Below, in pieces: positions 1 through 10,420 of a stretch of 39,231 bases of DNA. This DNA comes from Acidobacteriota bacterium (GTDB lineage: Bacteria; Acidobacteriota; UBA6911). Each line of letters opens with the position of its first letter. Position 1 is the stretch's first letter. The position numbers and the translations under genes were made by a program. The stretch covers positions 1 to 39,231 of the forward strand of contig JAAYAM010000277.1 in assembly GCA_012719355.1 (NCBI GenBank), in the 5' to 3' direction. The notes beneath the pieces are model-generated. The model worked only from the letters and a program-made list of their open reading frames with translations, made no database searches and was not told the DNA's origin.

Positions 1-2031
1 GATATCGCCTGCAAGTTCCAGTACGTATTCGCGCTGGTCTACTCCCTCCAGCAGCTCCCGCCTGATCGCGTAGATGGCTTCGCGCTGCTTGTTCATCACG
101 TCGTCATATTCGAGGAGGTGTTTCCGGATCTCGAAATTGCGCGCCTCGACCTGCCGCTGCGCTCTCTCGATCTGGCGGGTGATGAGTTTACTTTCGATCG
201 GGATGCCTTCATCCATCCCTAACCGTTGCATGATTCCCGAGATACGATCGCTGGCAAAGATCCTCATGAGGTCGTCTTCCAGCGAAAGATAGAACCGTGA
301 TGACCCCGGGTCTCCCTGCCGTCCGGCTCGCCCGCGGAGCTGATTGTCGATGCGTCTCGCTTCGTGCCGTTCGGTTCCCAGAATATGAAGGCCGCCCAGC
401 CTGATCACTTCGTCGTGTTCCTTTGCACAGACGTCCTTCCAGTGGTTCTGAATCTTCTGGTACTCGTCCTGGGCTATGGTTGCGAAATCAATCCCTTTTT
501 CGCGCAGCGTCTGCAGGGCCAGAAACTCGGGATTCCCTCCGAGGAGGATGTCGGTTCCGCGGCCCGCCATGTTGGTCGCAATGGTCACCGCCTTCTTCCG
601 CCCCGCCTGCGCCACTATCTCGGCTTCTTTTGCGTGGTACTTGGCATTCAAAACGACGTGCGGAATATTCTGTCGTTTCAAGAGGCTGCTGAGCTTTTCC
701 GATTTCTCGATCGAAATCGTGCCGACTAGTACCGGTCTCCCCTTCTCATACAGCTCTTTGATCTCGTCCACAACCGCGTTGTACTTCTCCCGCTCCGTGC
801 GGTAAACGACGTCCGGATATTCGGTGCGGATGAGTTCCCGGTTCGTCGGTATGACGTTCACTTCGAGCTTGTAGATTTTATAGAACTCTTCCGCCTCGGT
901 TTCGGCGGTACCGGTCATTCCGGCAAGCGTCTTATACATGCGGAAGTAGTTCTGGAACGTAATCGAAGCGAGGGTCTGGTTTTCTCTCTCGATCTTGACG
1001 TTTTCCTTGGCTTCGAGCGCCTGGTGCAGACCGTCGCTGTAGCGTCGTCCGGGCATAAGCCTGCCTGTAAACTCATCGACGATGACGACTTCACCATCTT
1101 TGACCATGTAGTCGACATCTCTCTTGAAGAGCAGGTGAGCCTTAAGGGCTTGGTAGGTGTGGTGTACCCAGTCCATGTTCTGCGGTTCAAAGAGGTTTCC
1201 AACCCCCAGAAGCTTCTCCGCCTTTTCCACTCCTTCTTCGGTGAGATTGACGGTTCTGGCCTTTTCGTCTATTTGGAAGTCTATATCCCGCCTAAGTTTC
1301 GGGATAATCCGGTCCACCTTGTAGTACTTGTCGGTCGATTCCTCCGCCGGGCCTGAAATGATCAGCGGCGTTCGAGCTTCGTCGATAAGGATCGAGTCGA
1401 CTTCGTCAACGATCGCGTAGTGATATCCGCGCTGGACACAATCCCTGATGTCGTACTTCATGTTGTCGCGCAGATAGTCGAATCCGAGCTCGTTGTTCGT
1501 CCCATAGGTGATGTCGGCGGCGTATGCCCGCTTCCGTTCTTCGTCCGTGAGAGGGTGCTGTATGCAGTCAACCGTCAGGCCCAGCGCCCGATAAATCTTC
1601 CCCATCCATTCGGCGTCGCGACCGGCGAGGTAATCGTTCACTGTGACTATGTGAACCCCTTTGCTTTCCAAAGCATTGAGATAGGCTGGAAGTGTGGCGA
1701 CCAGGGTCTTTCCTTCACCGGTCTTCATCTCCGCGATACGCCCCCGATGCAGCACGACACCACCGACCAGCTGGACGTCGAAGTGGCGCATATTCAATAC
1801 GCGTCTTCCGACCTCTCTTACGGCCGCAAATGCTTCCGGCAGCAGGTCATCCAGGGTTTCTCCGTTTGCGACGCGCTCGCGGAAGACGGGAGTAAGCGCG
1901 GCCAGCTCTGCATCAGAGCGTCGCGCCATTTCGGGTTCCAGTTCGTTGATCCGCCGGACGATAGGAGCTATCTGCTTCAGATCTCTGTCGTTTTTGCTTC
2001 CTACTATTTTCGTTAGAATCGCACTGAACAT
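1..2031 (-). CDS. secA: Protein translocase subunit SecA (5' part, cut by window edge)
   Basis: SecA is the ATPase motor that drives preproteins through SecYEG. The frame is open from an ATG at 2031 to the window edge, giving 677 codons of the N-terminal and central part; the C-terminal end lies outside. The reading begins [19 protein letters not shown], a typical SecA N-terminus. It contains the Walker A MKTGEGKT, the DEAD-type box [15 protein letters not shown], the preprotein cross-linking region after it, and the helicase-2 motifs [10 protein letters not shown] and [10 protein letters not shown]. Near the truncated end, [20 protein letters not shown] is the usual start of the helical scaffold. 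GGAG lies a few bases before the ATG. Divergent from gmhA. The identity is certain; only completeness is unknown. Confidence 0.97.
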   Translation of the reverse strand, partial: MFSAILTKIVGSKNDRDLKQIAPIVRRINELEPEMARRSDAELAALTPVFRERVANGETLDDLLPEAFAAVREVGRRVLNMRHFDVQLVGGVVLHRGRIAEMKTGEGKTLVATLPAYLNALESKGVHIVTVNDYLAGRDAEWMGKIYRALGLTVDCIQHPLTDEERKRAYAADITYGTNNELGFDYLRDNMKYDIRDCVQRGYHYAIVDEVDSILIDEARTPLIISGPAEESTDKYYKVDRIIPKLRRDIDFQIDEKARTVNLTEEGVEKAEKLLGVGNLFEPQNMDWVHHTYQALKAHLLFKRDVDYMVKDGEVVIVDEFTGRLMPGRRYSDGLHQALEAKENVKIERENQTLASITFQNYFRMYKTLAGMTGTAETEAEEFYKIYKLEVNVIPTNRELIRTEYPDVVYRTEREKYNAVVDEIKELYEKGRPVLVGTISIEKSEKLSSLLKRQNIPHVVLNAKYHAKEAEIVAQAGRKKAVTIATNMAGRGTDILLGGNPEFLALQTLREKGIDFATIAQDEYQKIQNHWKDVCAKEHDEVIRLGGLHILGTERHEARRIDNQLRGRAGRQGDPGSSRFYLSLEDDLMRIFASDRISGIMQRLGMDEGIPIESKLITRQIERAQRQVEARNFEIRKHLLEYDDVMNKQREAIYAIRRELLEGVDQREYVLELAGDI

Positions 2032-2062
2032 GGAGATCTCCGAGGATGGGTATAAATCGGTT

Positions 2063-2091
2063 AATCTAACAGATAGAAGAATCTCAGTCAA
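2063..2091 (-). promoter_or_regulatory. Candidate sigma-70 promoter for secA
   Basis: On the minus strand TTGACT (2091-2086) and TAGATT (2068-2063) are separated by exactly 17 nt, a good match to the -35/-10 consensus, about 30 nt upstream of the secA ATG. Seen by eye only; not tested. Confidence 0.5.
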
Positions 2092-2165
2092 TCCGGGGCT
2101 TCGGAAGCGGCCCCCGACCTCATTAGTACTTGACACATAGTAGCGTGCTGGCGGATCTTTGAAAA

Positions 2166-2738
2166 ATGATTGACTCCATCAGAAGGGCTGTGGCCGACAG
2201 CCTGGAACTGAAAAAAATCTTCTTTCAGAGGAATGAGCAGCTGATCGCAGATGTTGCTCGAGAAATCTGTACGGCACTCGAAAATGGCCGAAAAGTGCTG
2301 CTTTACGGCAATGGCGGAAGTGCGGCCGACTCCCAGCACATCGCTGCGGAATGGGTCGGGCGGTTTCGGCGGGAGCGCAGGGCATTCCCGGCAATTGCTT
2401 TGACCACGGACACCTCGATCCTCACGGCTGTGGGGAACGATTACGGCTTCGACCACGTTTTCCTCCGCCAAGTCCAGGCTCTTGGCCGGAAAGGTGACAT
2501 CGCAATTGCGATCTCGACCAGCGGCAACTCTCCCAACGTTCTCCTTGCTACCGATGCGGCGCGGGAAATCGGAATGATAACGATCGGGCTCACCGGGCGA
2601 GACGGCGGGAAACTGGGTTCCAGGGTCGACTACCATCTGAACGTGCCCCACGAGCTGTCGGCGCGGATCCAGGAGGTGCATATCATGATCGGGCATATCC
2701 TGTGTGATCTGGCCGACGAGAACATGAAAGGAATCTAG
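2166..2738 (+). CDS. gmhA: Phosphoheptose isomerase-like SIS-domain protein (GmhA/DiaA family)
   Basis: This 190-residue protein has the single SIS domain and the length of sedoheptulose-7-phosphate isomerase, which makes D-glycero-D-manno-heptose 7-phosphate for the LPS core. Family hallmarks are [19 protein letters not shown] (about residues 45-63), the segment [19 protein letters not shown], the sugar-phosphate loop [18 protein letters not shown], and the C-terminal [15 protein letters not shown] with metal- or substrate-contacting His and Glu. DiaA, a DnaA-binding paralogue, has the same fold, but the heptose-type motifs favour GmhA. The next gene starts 7 nt after the stop, so the two are probably co-transcribed. 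No other heptose gene (hldE, gmhB) is in the window. Confidence 0.85.
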   Translation: MIDSIRRAVADSLELKKIFFQRNEQLIADVAREICTALENGRKVLLYGNGGSAADSQHIAAEWVGRFRRERRAFPAIALTTDTSILTAVGNDYGFDHVFLRQVQALGRKGDIAIAISTSGNSPNVLLATDAAREIGMITIGLTGRDGGKLGSRVDYHLNVPHELSARIQEVHIMIGHILCDLADENMKGI

Positions 2739-2745
2739 CCGCGAA

Positions 2746-3696
2746 ATGTCCAGGTACCGGGTGCGCCCCTACGATCTCGGTTCAGTAAAGACATATCCGC
2801 TGGAAAGCCGCCCCAGCAAAGTCGGAGTAGAACTTTTTGGATGGCCTCACGAAAAAGGGGGGACCCTTTCCGGATTTCTTGACTCCCTCCCGGGTATCCT
2901 TGCTTCAGGCAATCTCAAAGCTCTCGCGCTGGCGGTGACGGAAGCCCGGAGGCGGGAAAAGCCGGCTATTTGGGGAATGGGGGGGCACGTGATAAAGACC
3001 GGGCTGGCCCCTGTTCTGATTGACCTCATGGATCGCGGTCTGATCTCCGCCCTCGCAATGAACGGATCGTGCCTGATTCACGATTTCGAGATCGCTCTCA
3101 TGGGCACCACAAGCGAAGATGTGGACGTACAGCTGAAGACAGGGGATTTCGGCATGGCCGAGGAGACCGGCCGGGACATCAACCGGGCAATAGCAGAGGG
3201 GGTTGCAGACGGCCTCGGAATAGGTGAATCGATGGGCCGCTTTCTCTCAGGTCTTTCCCCGCGGTTTGGTCAGTACAGCCTCCTTCTGCAGGCATACCGC
3301 AGAAGGATCCCGGTGACTGTGCATGTGACGATCGGGGCCGATATCATCCATAACCATCCGGCAGTCTCACCAGCCGCGATCGGCGAGGGGAGTCACCGTG
3401 ACTTCCGCCTTCTCGCTGAGATCGTCTCCGGCCTGAATGACGGCGGAGTGTACCTGAACTGCGGATCCGCTGTCACTCTGCCGGAGGTGTTCCTCAAGTG
3501 CGTTACCCTGGTGCGTAACAGCGGCCGGGTTCTGAAGGATTTTACGACCGCCAACCTTGATTTCATTCAGCACTACCGTCCGACTGAAAACGTTGTCAAA
3601 CGGCCGGTGAGCACCGGTGGCCGTGGGATCGCATTAACCGGACATCACGAAATCATGATACCTCTGCTGGCGGCCTGGCTCGTCGAACTGCAGTGA
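2746..3696 (+). CDS. Conserved protein, distantly deoxyhypusine-synthase-like, function unknown
   Basis: A 316-residue soluble protein without signal peptide or membrane segment. I do not recognise a characterised function. It has strongly conserved-looking blocks: IWGMGGHVIKTGLAPVLIDL (about 84-103), NGSCLIHDFEIALMGTTSEDV, FGMAEETGRDINRAI, ADIIHNHPAVSPAAIGEGSHRDF, GGVYLNCGSAVTLPEVFLK, TTANLDFIQHYRPTENVV and ALTGHHEIMIPLLAAW. The order of a Rossmann-like core, a Gly-rich loop and a late GSAV...PEVF segment recalls the deoxyhypusine synthase superfamily, but the catalytic Lys region cannot be aligned with certainty by eye. Located 7 nt after gmhA on the same strand, so a role in sugar or nucleotide-sugar metabolism is possible but inferred from position alone. 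Its stop is almost in contact with the convergent TPR gene. Confidence 0.7.
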   Translation: MSRYRVRPYDLGSVKTYPLESRPSKVGVELFGWPHEKGGTLSGFLDSLPGILASGNLKALALAVTEARRREKPAIWGMGGHVIKTGLAPVLIDLMDRGLISALAMNGSCLIHDFEIALMGTTSEDVDVQLKTGDFGMAEETGRDINRAIAEGVADGLGIGESMGRFLSGLSPRFGQYSLLLQAYRRRIPVTVHVTIGADIIHNHPAVSPAAIGEGSHRDFRLLAEIVSGLNDGGVYLNCGSAVTLPEVFLKCVTLVRNSGRVLKDFTTANLDFIQHYRPTENVVKRPVSTGGRGIALTGHHEIMIPLLAAWLVELQ

Positions 3697-3697
3697 G

Positions 3698-4558
3698 CTA
3701 TTTGGAGCCTTCGGGCAGTCCTACTCCTGAACGAAGCCGTATCAGCAACGGAAGTTCCTCCATGAACCTGGCGAAACGCTCATCGTGTCTGATCGCGTCG
3801 AAATCGCGCTCTCTTTTGATCTGGGCTATATCGTCGAATCCCAGCGAAACCGCCTCCTTCAGACTTTCGACCGCCCCGGCGGCATCTCCCAGCGACGCCC
3901 GCACCCGGGCGACGTAGTAGCTCCTTTCCCGCATGGATCTGCCTCCCCCGCTCAGCATAACAGCGCTGGCGTCGCCGCTCAGGCTTGCGGGATCCAGGGC
4001 GAGCGCCTTTCGCCATTCGGCAATGGCTTTTTCCGGTTTCTTTCTTTCCAGGTAGACCGATCCCAGATTCATGTGGAAGGTGGCTTCATCCTCCCTGAGC
4101 TTCACAGCTTTCTTGAAATGTTTTTCCGCCTTCTTCAGGTCCCGGCGCGCGAAGAAGACCGCGCCGAGATTGTTGTATGGGTACGGGTATTTCTGGTTGA
4201 GCGCGATCGCCCGCTCAAATGCCGCAACGGCGTCGTCGAACAGACGCAGCTGCGAATAGGCCATGCCGAGCCGATTATAAACGTATTCATTGTTGGGATT
4301 TATCCGTACCGATTCCAGGTACTTGATCAGGGCAGCGTAGTATTCCTTCCTGCGGAATGCGCTTTCCCCTTCCTGCGAAATCTCGTTTGCCCGCAGGATA
4401 TCGGCATCCGAAACGGGGATTCTATAGACGCCCGCTTTGTGACAGGCGAGCAGGGGAATGCAGGCTGCGACCATGAGGAGCGTCACCAGTATCGCCTTCG
4501 CGCGCGGGCGCCCTGCCGTTGTCCGCAGGCCCGGAGTGTCCGCCCCATGTACGAACAT
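3698..4558 (-). CDS. TPR-repeat lipoprotein
   Basis: A hydrophobic segment (AILVTLLMVAACIPLLAC) ends in a lipobox-like LLAC, so the protein is probably lipidated and exported. It is followed by tandem tetratricopeptide units such as YVYNRLGMAYSQLRLFDDAVAAF, YPYNNLGAVFFARRDLKKAEKHF and TFHMNLGSVYLERKKPEKAIAEW, then a helical tail including a shorter repeat. TPR proteins are scaffolds; no enzymatic motif is present. The start is uncertain: the ATG at 4558 gives 286 residues, and a GTG at 4591 would add 11 residues but has almost no space for its GAGG. It is third in an apparent lepA - small membrane protein - TPR transcription unit and ends tail-to-tail with the preceding plus-strand gene, with one base between the stops. 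Confidence 0.8.
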   Translation of the reverse strand: MFVHGADTPGLRTTAGRPRAKAILVTLLMVAACIPLLACHKAGVYRIPVSDADILRANEISQEGESAFRRKEYYAALIKYLESVRINPNNEYVYNRLGMAYSQLRLFDDAVAAFERAIALNQKYPYPYNNLGAVFFARRDLKKAEKHFKKAVKLREDEATFHMNLGSVYLERKKPEKAIAEWRKALALDPASLSGDASAVMLSGGGRSMRERSYYVARVRASLGDAAGAVESLKEAVSLGFDDIAQIKRERDFDAIRHDERFARFMEELPLLIRLRSGVGLPEGSK

Positions 4559-4612
4559 TGTGGAGATACCCTGGGTCTCGCCGGGGATCACCCTCTGGTG
4601 AGCCGGGATTCC

Positions 4613-5002
4613 CTAAAGAGTTCCGATAAAACTCGATGCTTCTACCCGAAAATCCAGGTTCCGTACGAAGAAACCGAAATCGACCGGTACACTGTATTGT
4701 ACGTCGATGTGGACCTGACCGGCGAACCGATCAATCTTGATGTTCTGACGATTGAGCCGGATTTCGTTCCGCTTCGCAAGATCCAGAATGTCTTTGATGA
4801 TCGTTTCGTCGTCGAGAAATTTGGCGCCGGCGCGTCCGGCTTCAGTCTCGATCTGGGATTCGAAGTTGAAATTGGCGTAGTAGACGGGGCCGAGCATGAT
4901 TCCGAGGTAGATCGCTAATGCAAACACGACGATGAAGAACATGCACCCGATCAACCCTTTCCCCTCGGAATCACGCCAGTTGTGGAGATATCCGGATGTC
5001 AT
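4613..5002 (-). CDS. Small single-TM protein, DUF4845-like
   Basis: 129 residues starting at the ATG at 5002, which has AGGAG about 8 nt upstream; an upstream in-frame start at 5083 lacks such a site. After a short cytoplasmic stretch, GKGLIGCMFFIVVFALAIYLGIML is one transmembrane helix (about residues 15-38), followed by an extracytoplasmic domain of about 90 residues with LAKRNEIRLNRQNIKIDRF and VHIDVQYSVPVDFGFFVRNL. The layout (pilin-like N-terminal helix, then a small alpha/beta domain with a VxVxYxVPV strand) resembles DUF4845 proteins, which in proteobacteria often lie near lepA/lepB; the match is by pattern, not alignment. It is downstream of lepA here, where signal peptidase lepB would be expected, but lepB itself is not present. 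Confidence 0.75.
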   Translation of the reverse strand: MTSGYLHNWRDSEGKGLIGCMFFIVVFALAIYLGIMLGPVYYANFNFESQIETEAGRAGAKFLDDETIIKDILDLAKRNEIRLNRQNIKIDRFAGQVHIDVQYSVPVDFGFFVRNLDFRVEASSFIGTL

Positions 5003-5125
5003 CTTGTGCTCTCCTGGGGGACGCACTCCTGATCGGCTGCAACGGGACGCCTCTTCAGTTTTAATTTTGAGTGCTGCCGGCACGCGCCCAGATTACATGG
5101 ATCACACGAATTGTGCAATCTGTGG

Positions 5126-6931
5126 CTACTGTTCCACCTTGAGAATGGCGAGAAAGGCTTCCTGGGGTATTTCGACCTTGCCCAGGCGCTTCATGCGCCT
5201 TTTTCCTTCTTTCTGTTTTTCCAGGAGTTTTCTCTTCCTGGTGATGTCGCCGCCGTAACACTTCGCAAGCACGTTCTTGCGTATGGGCCGGACGACCTCT
5301 CGGGCGATAATCTTGCTGCCGATTGCCGCCTGAAGGACCACTTCGAACATCTGGCGTGGAATCAGTTCCTTCATTTTCTCGATCAGGGCTCTCCCCCGTG
5401 GAGCTGCAGAATCCTGGTGGATGATAAGCGAAAGTGCGTCGACGGGTTCCCCTGCGACCAGTATATCCAGCCTGACCAGGCGTGACTCCTGATATCCCGA
5501 GAAATGGTAATCGAGAGAGGCGTAGCCGCGAGACGCAGACTTCATCCTGTCGTAAAAGTCGAGCACGATTTCGTTAAGCGGTAGTTCGTAAGTGATGAGG
5601 ACGCGGCTGGTGGTAACGTATTCGAACCCCTTCTGCACTCCGCGTTTCTCTTCGGCGAGCTTGAGGATGGGACCGACGTACTCGTTGTTGGTCATGATCA
5701 TGGCGGTGATCATCGGTTCCTCGAACTTCGCTATCTCGGTGACTGGCGGAAGTTTCGAGGGGTTGTGGATCTCGAGGACTTCGCCTTTCTCGGTGGTGAC
5801 CCTGTACCGCACCCCGGGAGCGGTCGTGATGAGCGACAGGTTGAATTCGCGTTCCAGGCGCTCCTGCACGATCTCCATGTGCAGCAGTCCCAGAAAGCCG
5901 CAGCGGAAACCGAATCCGAGGGCACCGGACGTGTCGGGCTCGTAAAAGAAAGCCGAATCGTTGAGCTGCAGCTTCGAAAGCGCGTCCCGCAGCGCCTCAT
6001 AATCTGCATTATCCGACGGGTAGAGTCCGGCGAAGACCATCGGTTTGACTTCCTGGAAGCCGGGGAACGGTTCATCTGTCGGCCTCAGGTCCTCGGTAAT
6101 CGTGTCGCCGATCTTGGTGTCGGCCACCCGCTTGATATTTGCGATGACGTACCCCACTTCTCCTACCGACAACTCATCCACCTCCAGGAGTTTGGGAGTC
6201 AGGACTCCGACCTGCTCGATGGTGAACACCTGTTGCGTGTTCACCATCCTTATTTTCTGCCCCTTTTTCAGCGTCCCGTCTATGACCCGCACCAGCACGA
6301 TTACTCCCCTGTAGGAATCGAACCAGGAGTCGAAAATCAGGGCCTTCAGGGGTTTCTCATATTCCCCCTTCGGAGGATTGAGCCTGTGGACGATCGCCTC
6401 GAGGATTTCTTCTGTGCCGATCCCCTCTTTGGCGCTGGCCAGAATGGCTTCGTCCGGATCGAGTCCGATGATGTTCTCGAGCTGGTCCTTGATTCTCGGG
6501 ATCTCAGCGCCCGGTAGATCGATCTTGTTGACAACAGGGATGATCTCAAGGTGATGGTCCAACGCAAGGTAGGTATTGGCCAGCGTCTGCGCCTCGACTC
6601 CCTGGGAAGCGTCGACCACCAGCAGCGCGCCTTCGCAGGCCGACAGGCTTCTTGACACCTCATAGGAGAAGTCGACATGTCCCGGTGTGTCGATGAGGTT
6701 GAGGACATAATCCTGGCCGTTCTTTGCGCGATAGTTCAGCCGCACCGAATGCGCCTTGATCGTGATGCCCCGTTCGCGTTCCAGATCCATCGCATCCAAT
6801 ACCTGGTCCGCCATTTCGCGCTTTGACAGCGCACCGGTTCGTTCAAGCAGGCGGTCGGCCAGAGTAGACTTGCCGTGGTCAATATGCGCAATGATGGAAA
6901 AATTCCGAATATGGCTCTTATCCGTCGACAC
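5126..6931 (-). CDS. lepA: Elongation factor 4 (LepA)
   Basis: LepA is a ribosome-associated translational GTPase that acts in initiation or back-translocation under stress. The 601-residue length is standard. GTPase motifs are all present: G1 AHIDHGKST (residues 15-23), switch [11 protein letters not shown]3 DTPGHVDF, G4 NKID and a G5 SAKEG. EF-Tu-like domain 2, the EF-G-like domains and the LepA-specific C-terminal domain ([27 protein letters not shown] and [25 protein letters not shown]) follow. Translation starts at a GTG at 6931 with GAGGA about 9 nt upstream. It leads a minus-strand unit with the small membrane protein and the TPR lipoprotein, separated from the former by 123 nt in which I see no gene. 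Confidence 0.98.
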   Translation of the reverse strand: MSTDKSHIRNFSIIAHIDHGKSTLADRLLERTGALSKREMADQVLDAMDLERERGITIKAHSVRLNYRAKNGQDYVLNLIDTPGHVDFSYEVSRSLSACEGALLVVDASQGVEAQTLANTYLALDHHLEIIPVVNKIDLPGAEIPRIKDQLENIIGLDPDEAILASAKEGIGTEEILEAIVHRLNPPKGEYEKPLKALIFDSWFDSYRGVIVLVRVIDGTLKKGQKIRMVNTQQVFTIEQVGVLTPKLLEVDELSVGEVGYVIANIKRVADTKIGDTITEDLRPTDEPFPGFQEVKPMVFAGLYPSDNADYEALRDALSKLQLNDSAFFYEPDTSGALGFGFRCGFLGLLHMEIVQERLEREFNLSLITTAPGVRYRVTTEKGEVLEIHNPSKLPPVTEIAKFEEPMITAMIMTNNEYVGPILKLAEEKRGVQKGFEYVTTSRVLITYELPLNEIVLDFYDRMKSASRGYASLDYHFSGYQESRLVRLDILVAGEPVDALSLIIHQDSAAPRGRALIEKMKELIPRQMFEVVLQAAIGSKIIAREVVRPIRKNVLAKCYGGDITRKRKLLEKQKEGKRRMKRLGKVEIPQEAFLAILKVEQ

Positions 6932-7018
6932 TATTCAGTCCTCGATTCCCTGAGCATTCAGACATGAGCTTGTAACTATACCTCGAAGCCTTCCAGACTC
7001 AAATATTGGTGGAGGATG

Positions 7019-7024
7019 TATAAT
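7019..7024 (+). promoter_or_regulatory. Candidate -10 element for uvrB-aroA
   Basis: A perfect TATAAT lies 20 nt before the uvrB ATG in the 112-nt divergent lepA-uvrB gap. No good -35 box sits 16-18 nt upstream, so confidence is limited; I see no clear LexA-type palindrome in the gap. Confidence 0.35.
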
Positions 7025-7043
7025 GAGGATTTGAATTCTTGCA

Positions 7044-9122
7044 ATGGCCAGAAAACCTGCGACAGATAAAGACCTGACCTATTCGACCATCACTTACGGG
7101 AAGGCGCTTATTCATTCCTCCGAATTCAAAATCAGCACCTCTTTCGAACCCTGCGGTCACCAGGCCGCCGCCATAGAGGATCTCGTGAAGGGTATCCAGG
7201 ACGGTGAGAAGCACCTGGTGCTTCTTGGCGTCACCGGGTCCGGAAAGACTTTCACGATGGCCAAGACGATTGAAGCCCTTCAGCGTCCGGCGCTGGTGCT
7301 GGCGCACAACAAGACGCTGGCGGCGCAGCTTTACCGGGAGTTCAAGACGTTTTTCCCGGAGAACGCGGTCGAGTACTTCGTTTCCTATTACGATTACTAC
7401 CAGCCGGAGGCATACATCGCGTCCACTGACACCTATATCGAGAAGGATGCACTGATCAATGACGAAATCGACAGACTGCGTCACTCCGCGACCAGGTCGC
7501 TGTTTGAGCGGAAGGACTGCCTGATCGTCGCCAGTGTCTCGTGCATCTACGGCCTGGGGTCGCCGGAAGCCTACTACGGAATGCTCCTTTTTCTCGAGAA
7601 GGGGGAGAAGATCAAGCGGGATGAGATTCTGCGCCGCCTGGTTGAAATGCAGTACTCGCGCCAGGACTACGGGCTCGAAAGAGGATCCTTCCGGGCGCGT
7701 GGCGATGTGGTGGAGGTCTTCCCAACCTATGAAGACTATGCCGTCCGGGTGGATATGTTTGGAGATGAGATAGAGTCCATCGCCCAGATCGATCCGATAA
7801 CCGGGCGTGTCCTGAAGAAACACGAAAGGCTCCCCATTTACCCGAAGTCGCATTATGTTCAGCCCCGCGACCAACTCCTGCGAGCTATTGACAGCATCAG
7901 GGAAGAGCTGGAGGAGTGGCGCACGGAGCTCGAGAAGGAAGACAAGCTGCTCGAAGCGCGCAGGCTGCACCAGAGGACGATGTTCGATCTCGAGATGATG
8001 AAGGAGCTGGGGTACTGCCGCGGCATCGAAAATTATTCTCGGCACCTCACGGGAAGGAGCCCCGGAGAACCTCCTCCAACGCTGCTGGACTACCTGCCCA
8101 GGGATTGGATACTGTTCGTGGACGAGAGCCACGCCACGATTCCGCAGGTGCGCGGGATGTATTTCGGAGACCGTTCCAGGAAAGAGGCCCTGGTCAAGTA
8201 CGGGTTCCGGCTTCCTTCCGCACTGGATAACCGGCCCCTGAATTTCTCGGAATTCGAAGAAAGACTGAACCAGGTGATCTATGTTTCAGCGACTCCGGGG
8301 CCTTACGAGCTGACGAAGGCTTCGGGAGTCGTCGTCGAACAGCTGGTGCGGCCGACCGGCCTTACCGATCCCCTGATCGAAGTGCGTCCGGTCTCGGGGC
8401 AGGTCGACGATCTCATGGAAGAAATCCGGCTCCGGGCCGAACGCAACGAGCGCGTGCTGGTCACGACTCTGACCAAGCGTATGGCCGAGGACCTTGCCGA
8501 GTACTACACCGAACTGGGGCTCCGGGTACGCTATCTCCATTCGGAAATCGAGACGCTCGATCGGATCAAAGTCCTGAGATCGCTGCGCGCCGGCGAGTTC
8601 GATGCGCTTATCGGGATCAATCTTCTGCGTGAAGGGCTGGATCTGCCCGAGGTCTCGCTAGTTGCAATCCTCGATGCCGACAAGGAAGGATTCCTTCGTT
8701 CCACCACATCCCTGATCCAGACAATGGGACGCGCGGCGCGGCACATCAACGGGAAAGCAATTCTATACGCCGACGTTATTACGGGCTCGATGCATGCGGC
8801 CATCGACGAAACCAACCGTCGCCGCGTCACTCAGCAACGGTACAACGAGGAAAACGGAATCACGCCGCAATCGATCGTCAAGCCTCTTGATCCGGAACTG
8901 GTCAGGATTTACGAGGGAGATTATTACGAAATCCCGGCTGTCGCAGAAGAAGTCAGACAGTACAGCTCTCCTGAAGAACTTGATTCTGAGATCAGGCGCC
9001 TTGAAAAGGAAATGCGCGGCGCTGCGAGGGAATTCGAGTTTGAAAAAGCCGCCGCACTCCGGGATCAGGTCAAGAGACTCAAAAAACTTGCCATGGAATT
9101 GTTCAATCAGGAACCATCATGA
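7044..9122 (+). CDS. uvrB: Excinuclease ABC subunit B (UvrB)
   Basis: UvrB is the damage-verifying helicase-like subunit of nucleotide excision repair; it receives DNA from UvrA and recruits UvrC. This 692-residue copy has Walker A GVTGSGKT (62-69), the damage-probing beta-hairpin region [19 protein letters not shown], the helicase motifs [34 protein letters not shown] and [13 protein letters not shown], and a C-terminal UVR coiled coil (about 655-690, [20 protein letters not shown]) that contacts UvrC. It is slightly longer than usual because of about 27 residues before the core. The Q-like motif reads GHQAAAI, where GDQPxAI is typical. The ribosome-binding site is weak (AGGA about 14 nt before the ATG). 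aroA overlaps its stop by 4 nt, implying translational coupling. Confidence 0.98.
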   Translation: MARKPATDKDLTYSTITYGKALIHSSEFKISTSFEPCGHQAAAIEDLVKGIQDGEKHLVLLGVTGSGKTFTMAKTIEALQRPALVLAHNKTLAAQLYREFKTFFPENAVEYFVSYYDYYQPEAYIASTDTYIEKDALINDEIDRLRHSATRSLFERKDCLIVASVSCIYGLGSPEAYYGMLLFLEKGEKIKRDEILRRLVEMQYSRQDYGLERGSFRARGDVVEVFPTYEDYAVRVDMFGDEIESIAQIDPITGRVLKKHERLPIYPKSHYVQPRDQLLRAIDSIREELEEWRTELEKEDKLLEARRLHQRTMFDLEMMKELGYCRGIENYSRHLTGRSPGEPPPTLLDYLPRDWILFVDESHATIPQVRGMYFGDRSRKEALVKYGFRLPSALDNRPLNFSEFEERLNQVIYVSATPGPYELTKASGVVVEQLVRPTGLTDPLIEVRPVSGQVDDLMEEIRLRAERNERVLVTTLTKRMAEDLAEYYTELGLRVRYLHSEIETLDRIKVLRSLRAGEFDALIGINLLREGLDLPEVSLVAILDADKEGFLRSTTSLIQTMGRAARHINGKAILYADVITGSMHAAIDETNRRRVTQQRYNEENGITPQSIVKPLDPELVRIYEGDYYEIPAVAEEVRQYSSPEELDSEIRRLEKEMRGAAREFEFEKAAALRDQVKRLKKLAMELFNQEPS

Positions 9123-10408
9123 TCAAATCGCTGCGCGCAGCACGTACGCTTTCCGGAGTTGTGAATCTTCCGGGGGACAAGTCCATATCTCATCGCTATG
9201 CGATGCTTGCCGCCATATCCGAGGGGACTTCGGTCTTTTCCGGCTTTGCTTCCAGCCGCGATTGTCACAGTACTCTCGATTGCCTGCGCGCCCTGGGGGT
9301 GGAGGTGTCGGTGTCGGGTGACACCGTCGCGATCCAGGGGCGCGGACTCAGTGGGCTGAAGAAGTCGCGCCAGGTGCTTGACGCCGGTAATTCGGGGACC
9401 ACTATCCGGTTGCTTTCCGGGATCCTGGCCGGTCATCCTTTCGAAACCGCCATAACGGGTGACTCGTCCCTGTCAGGCAGGCCGATGGGAAGGATCATCA
9501 GGCCGCTTCAGCAGATGGGAGCGGTCGTCGAATCCAGGGATGGCGGACTCCCTCCGCTGAAAATCCGCGGAGGGCAGCTCAAATCGGTCCGGTACACGCT
9601 TCCGGTTGCCAGCGCCCAGGTGAAATCCTGTGTCCTGCTGGCGGGGTTGTACGCCGACGCAACGACCGCCGTGGAGGAGACGATCCCGACCCGCAGCCAT
9701 ACTGAAATCGCACTGAGAGAATTCGGCGCCACGGTGAGGATCTCGGGAAACTGGATCGAGGTCGATCCGAATCCACATCTGCGAGGACAAACGCTGCGGG
9801 TTCCGGGAGATCTGTCCGGGGCGGCATTCTTCCTGGCAGGGGCGGCGCTGGTTCCCGGTTCCGAACTGCTGCTTCCCGGAGTCGGGCTCAACCCGAGCCG
9901 GCGCACGCTGTTGGATTACCTTGTACGGTCGGGACTCGACCTGAAGGTTCTCAACGAGAGAGAAGATGCGGGAGAACCCCGGGGAGACCTGCGTGTGCGT
10001 TACAGTCCCGATCTGCTGCAGAGCAGGATGCCCCCCATCCAGGGGAATGACACCGCCTCGATGATCGATGAAATTCCCGTGCTCGCCGTTCTCGGTGCCC
10101 ACACCGCAGGTCTGGAGATATCCGATGCCGGTGAGCTTAGAGTAAAAGAGAGCGACAGGATCTCGGCCATCGCGGCAAACCTCCGCGCAATGGGAGCCGA
10201 AGTCTCGGAAAAGCCCGATGGGCTTACGATACAGGGAGGACAGACGCTGCAGAGCGCCGATATCGTGACCCGGAATGATCATCGAATCGGGATGGCCTTC
10301 GCCGTGGCGGCGCTTGCGGCTAAAGGGGAAACCCGCATTATCGATGCCGAATGCGCGGACGTCAGTTTCCCGGGTTTCTGGGAGACGCTGGCCGGAGTCG
10401 CGCGATAG
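9119..10408 (+). CDS. aroA: 3-phosphoshikimate 1-carboxyvinyltransferase (EPSP synthase)
   Basis: AroA transfers the enolpyruvyl group of PEP to shikimate-3-phosphate in the shikimate pathway. At 429 residues it is full length. It has the N-terminal [17 protein letters not shown] (K20, S21-like substrate contacts), [16 protein letters not shown], the PEP-binding loop [41 protein letters not shown], the catalytic DEIPVLAVL aspartate region, RVKESDRI and [14 protein letters not shown]. The ATG lies inside the uvrB stop (ATGA), so it is translationally coupled to uvrB, an unusual pairing of repair and aromatic biosynthesis that probably reflects operon packing only. It ends 12 nt before the convergent sigma-factor stop. 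Confidence 0.97.
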   Translation: MIKSLRAARTLSGVVNLPGDKSISHRYAMLAAISEGTSVFSGFASSRDCHSTLDCLRALGVEVSVSGDTVAIQGRGLSGLKKSRQVLDAGNSGTTIRLLSGILAGHPFETAITGDSSLSGRPMGRIIRPLQQMGAVVESRDGGLPPLKIRGGQLKSVRYTLPVASAQVKSCVLLAGLYADATTAVEETIPTRSHTEIALREFGATVRISGNWIEVDPNPHLRGQTLRVPGDLSGAAFFLAGAALVPGSELLLPGVGLNPSRRTLLDYLVRSGLDLKVLNEREDAGEPRGDLRVRYSPDLLQSRMPPIQGNDTASMIDEIPVLAVLGAHTAGLEISDAGELRVKESDRISAIAANLRAMGAEVSEKPDGLTIQGGQTLQSADIVTRNDHRIGMAFAVAALAAKGETRIIDAECADVSFPGFWETLAGVAR

Positions 10409-10420
10409 GGTGTCCGGTTT

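Noticed and set aside
3785-4918. 377-codon plus-strand ORF across the TPR and small membrane protein genes
   Set aside because: It is antisense to two genes with TPR and TM features and shows no family signal.
5003-5125. tRNA or small RNA in the lepA downstream gap
   Set aside because: No cloverleaf or CCA-type end is visible on either strand.
6999-8132. 377-codon minus-strand ORF over uvrB
   Set aside because: It is a shadow of the well-supported uvrB frame, without a recognisable protein family.
9473-10282. 269-codon minus-strand ORF
   Set aside because: Antisense to aroA, whose motifs are complete.
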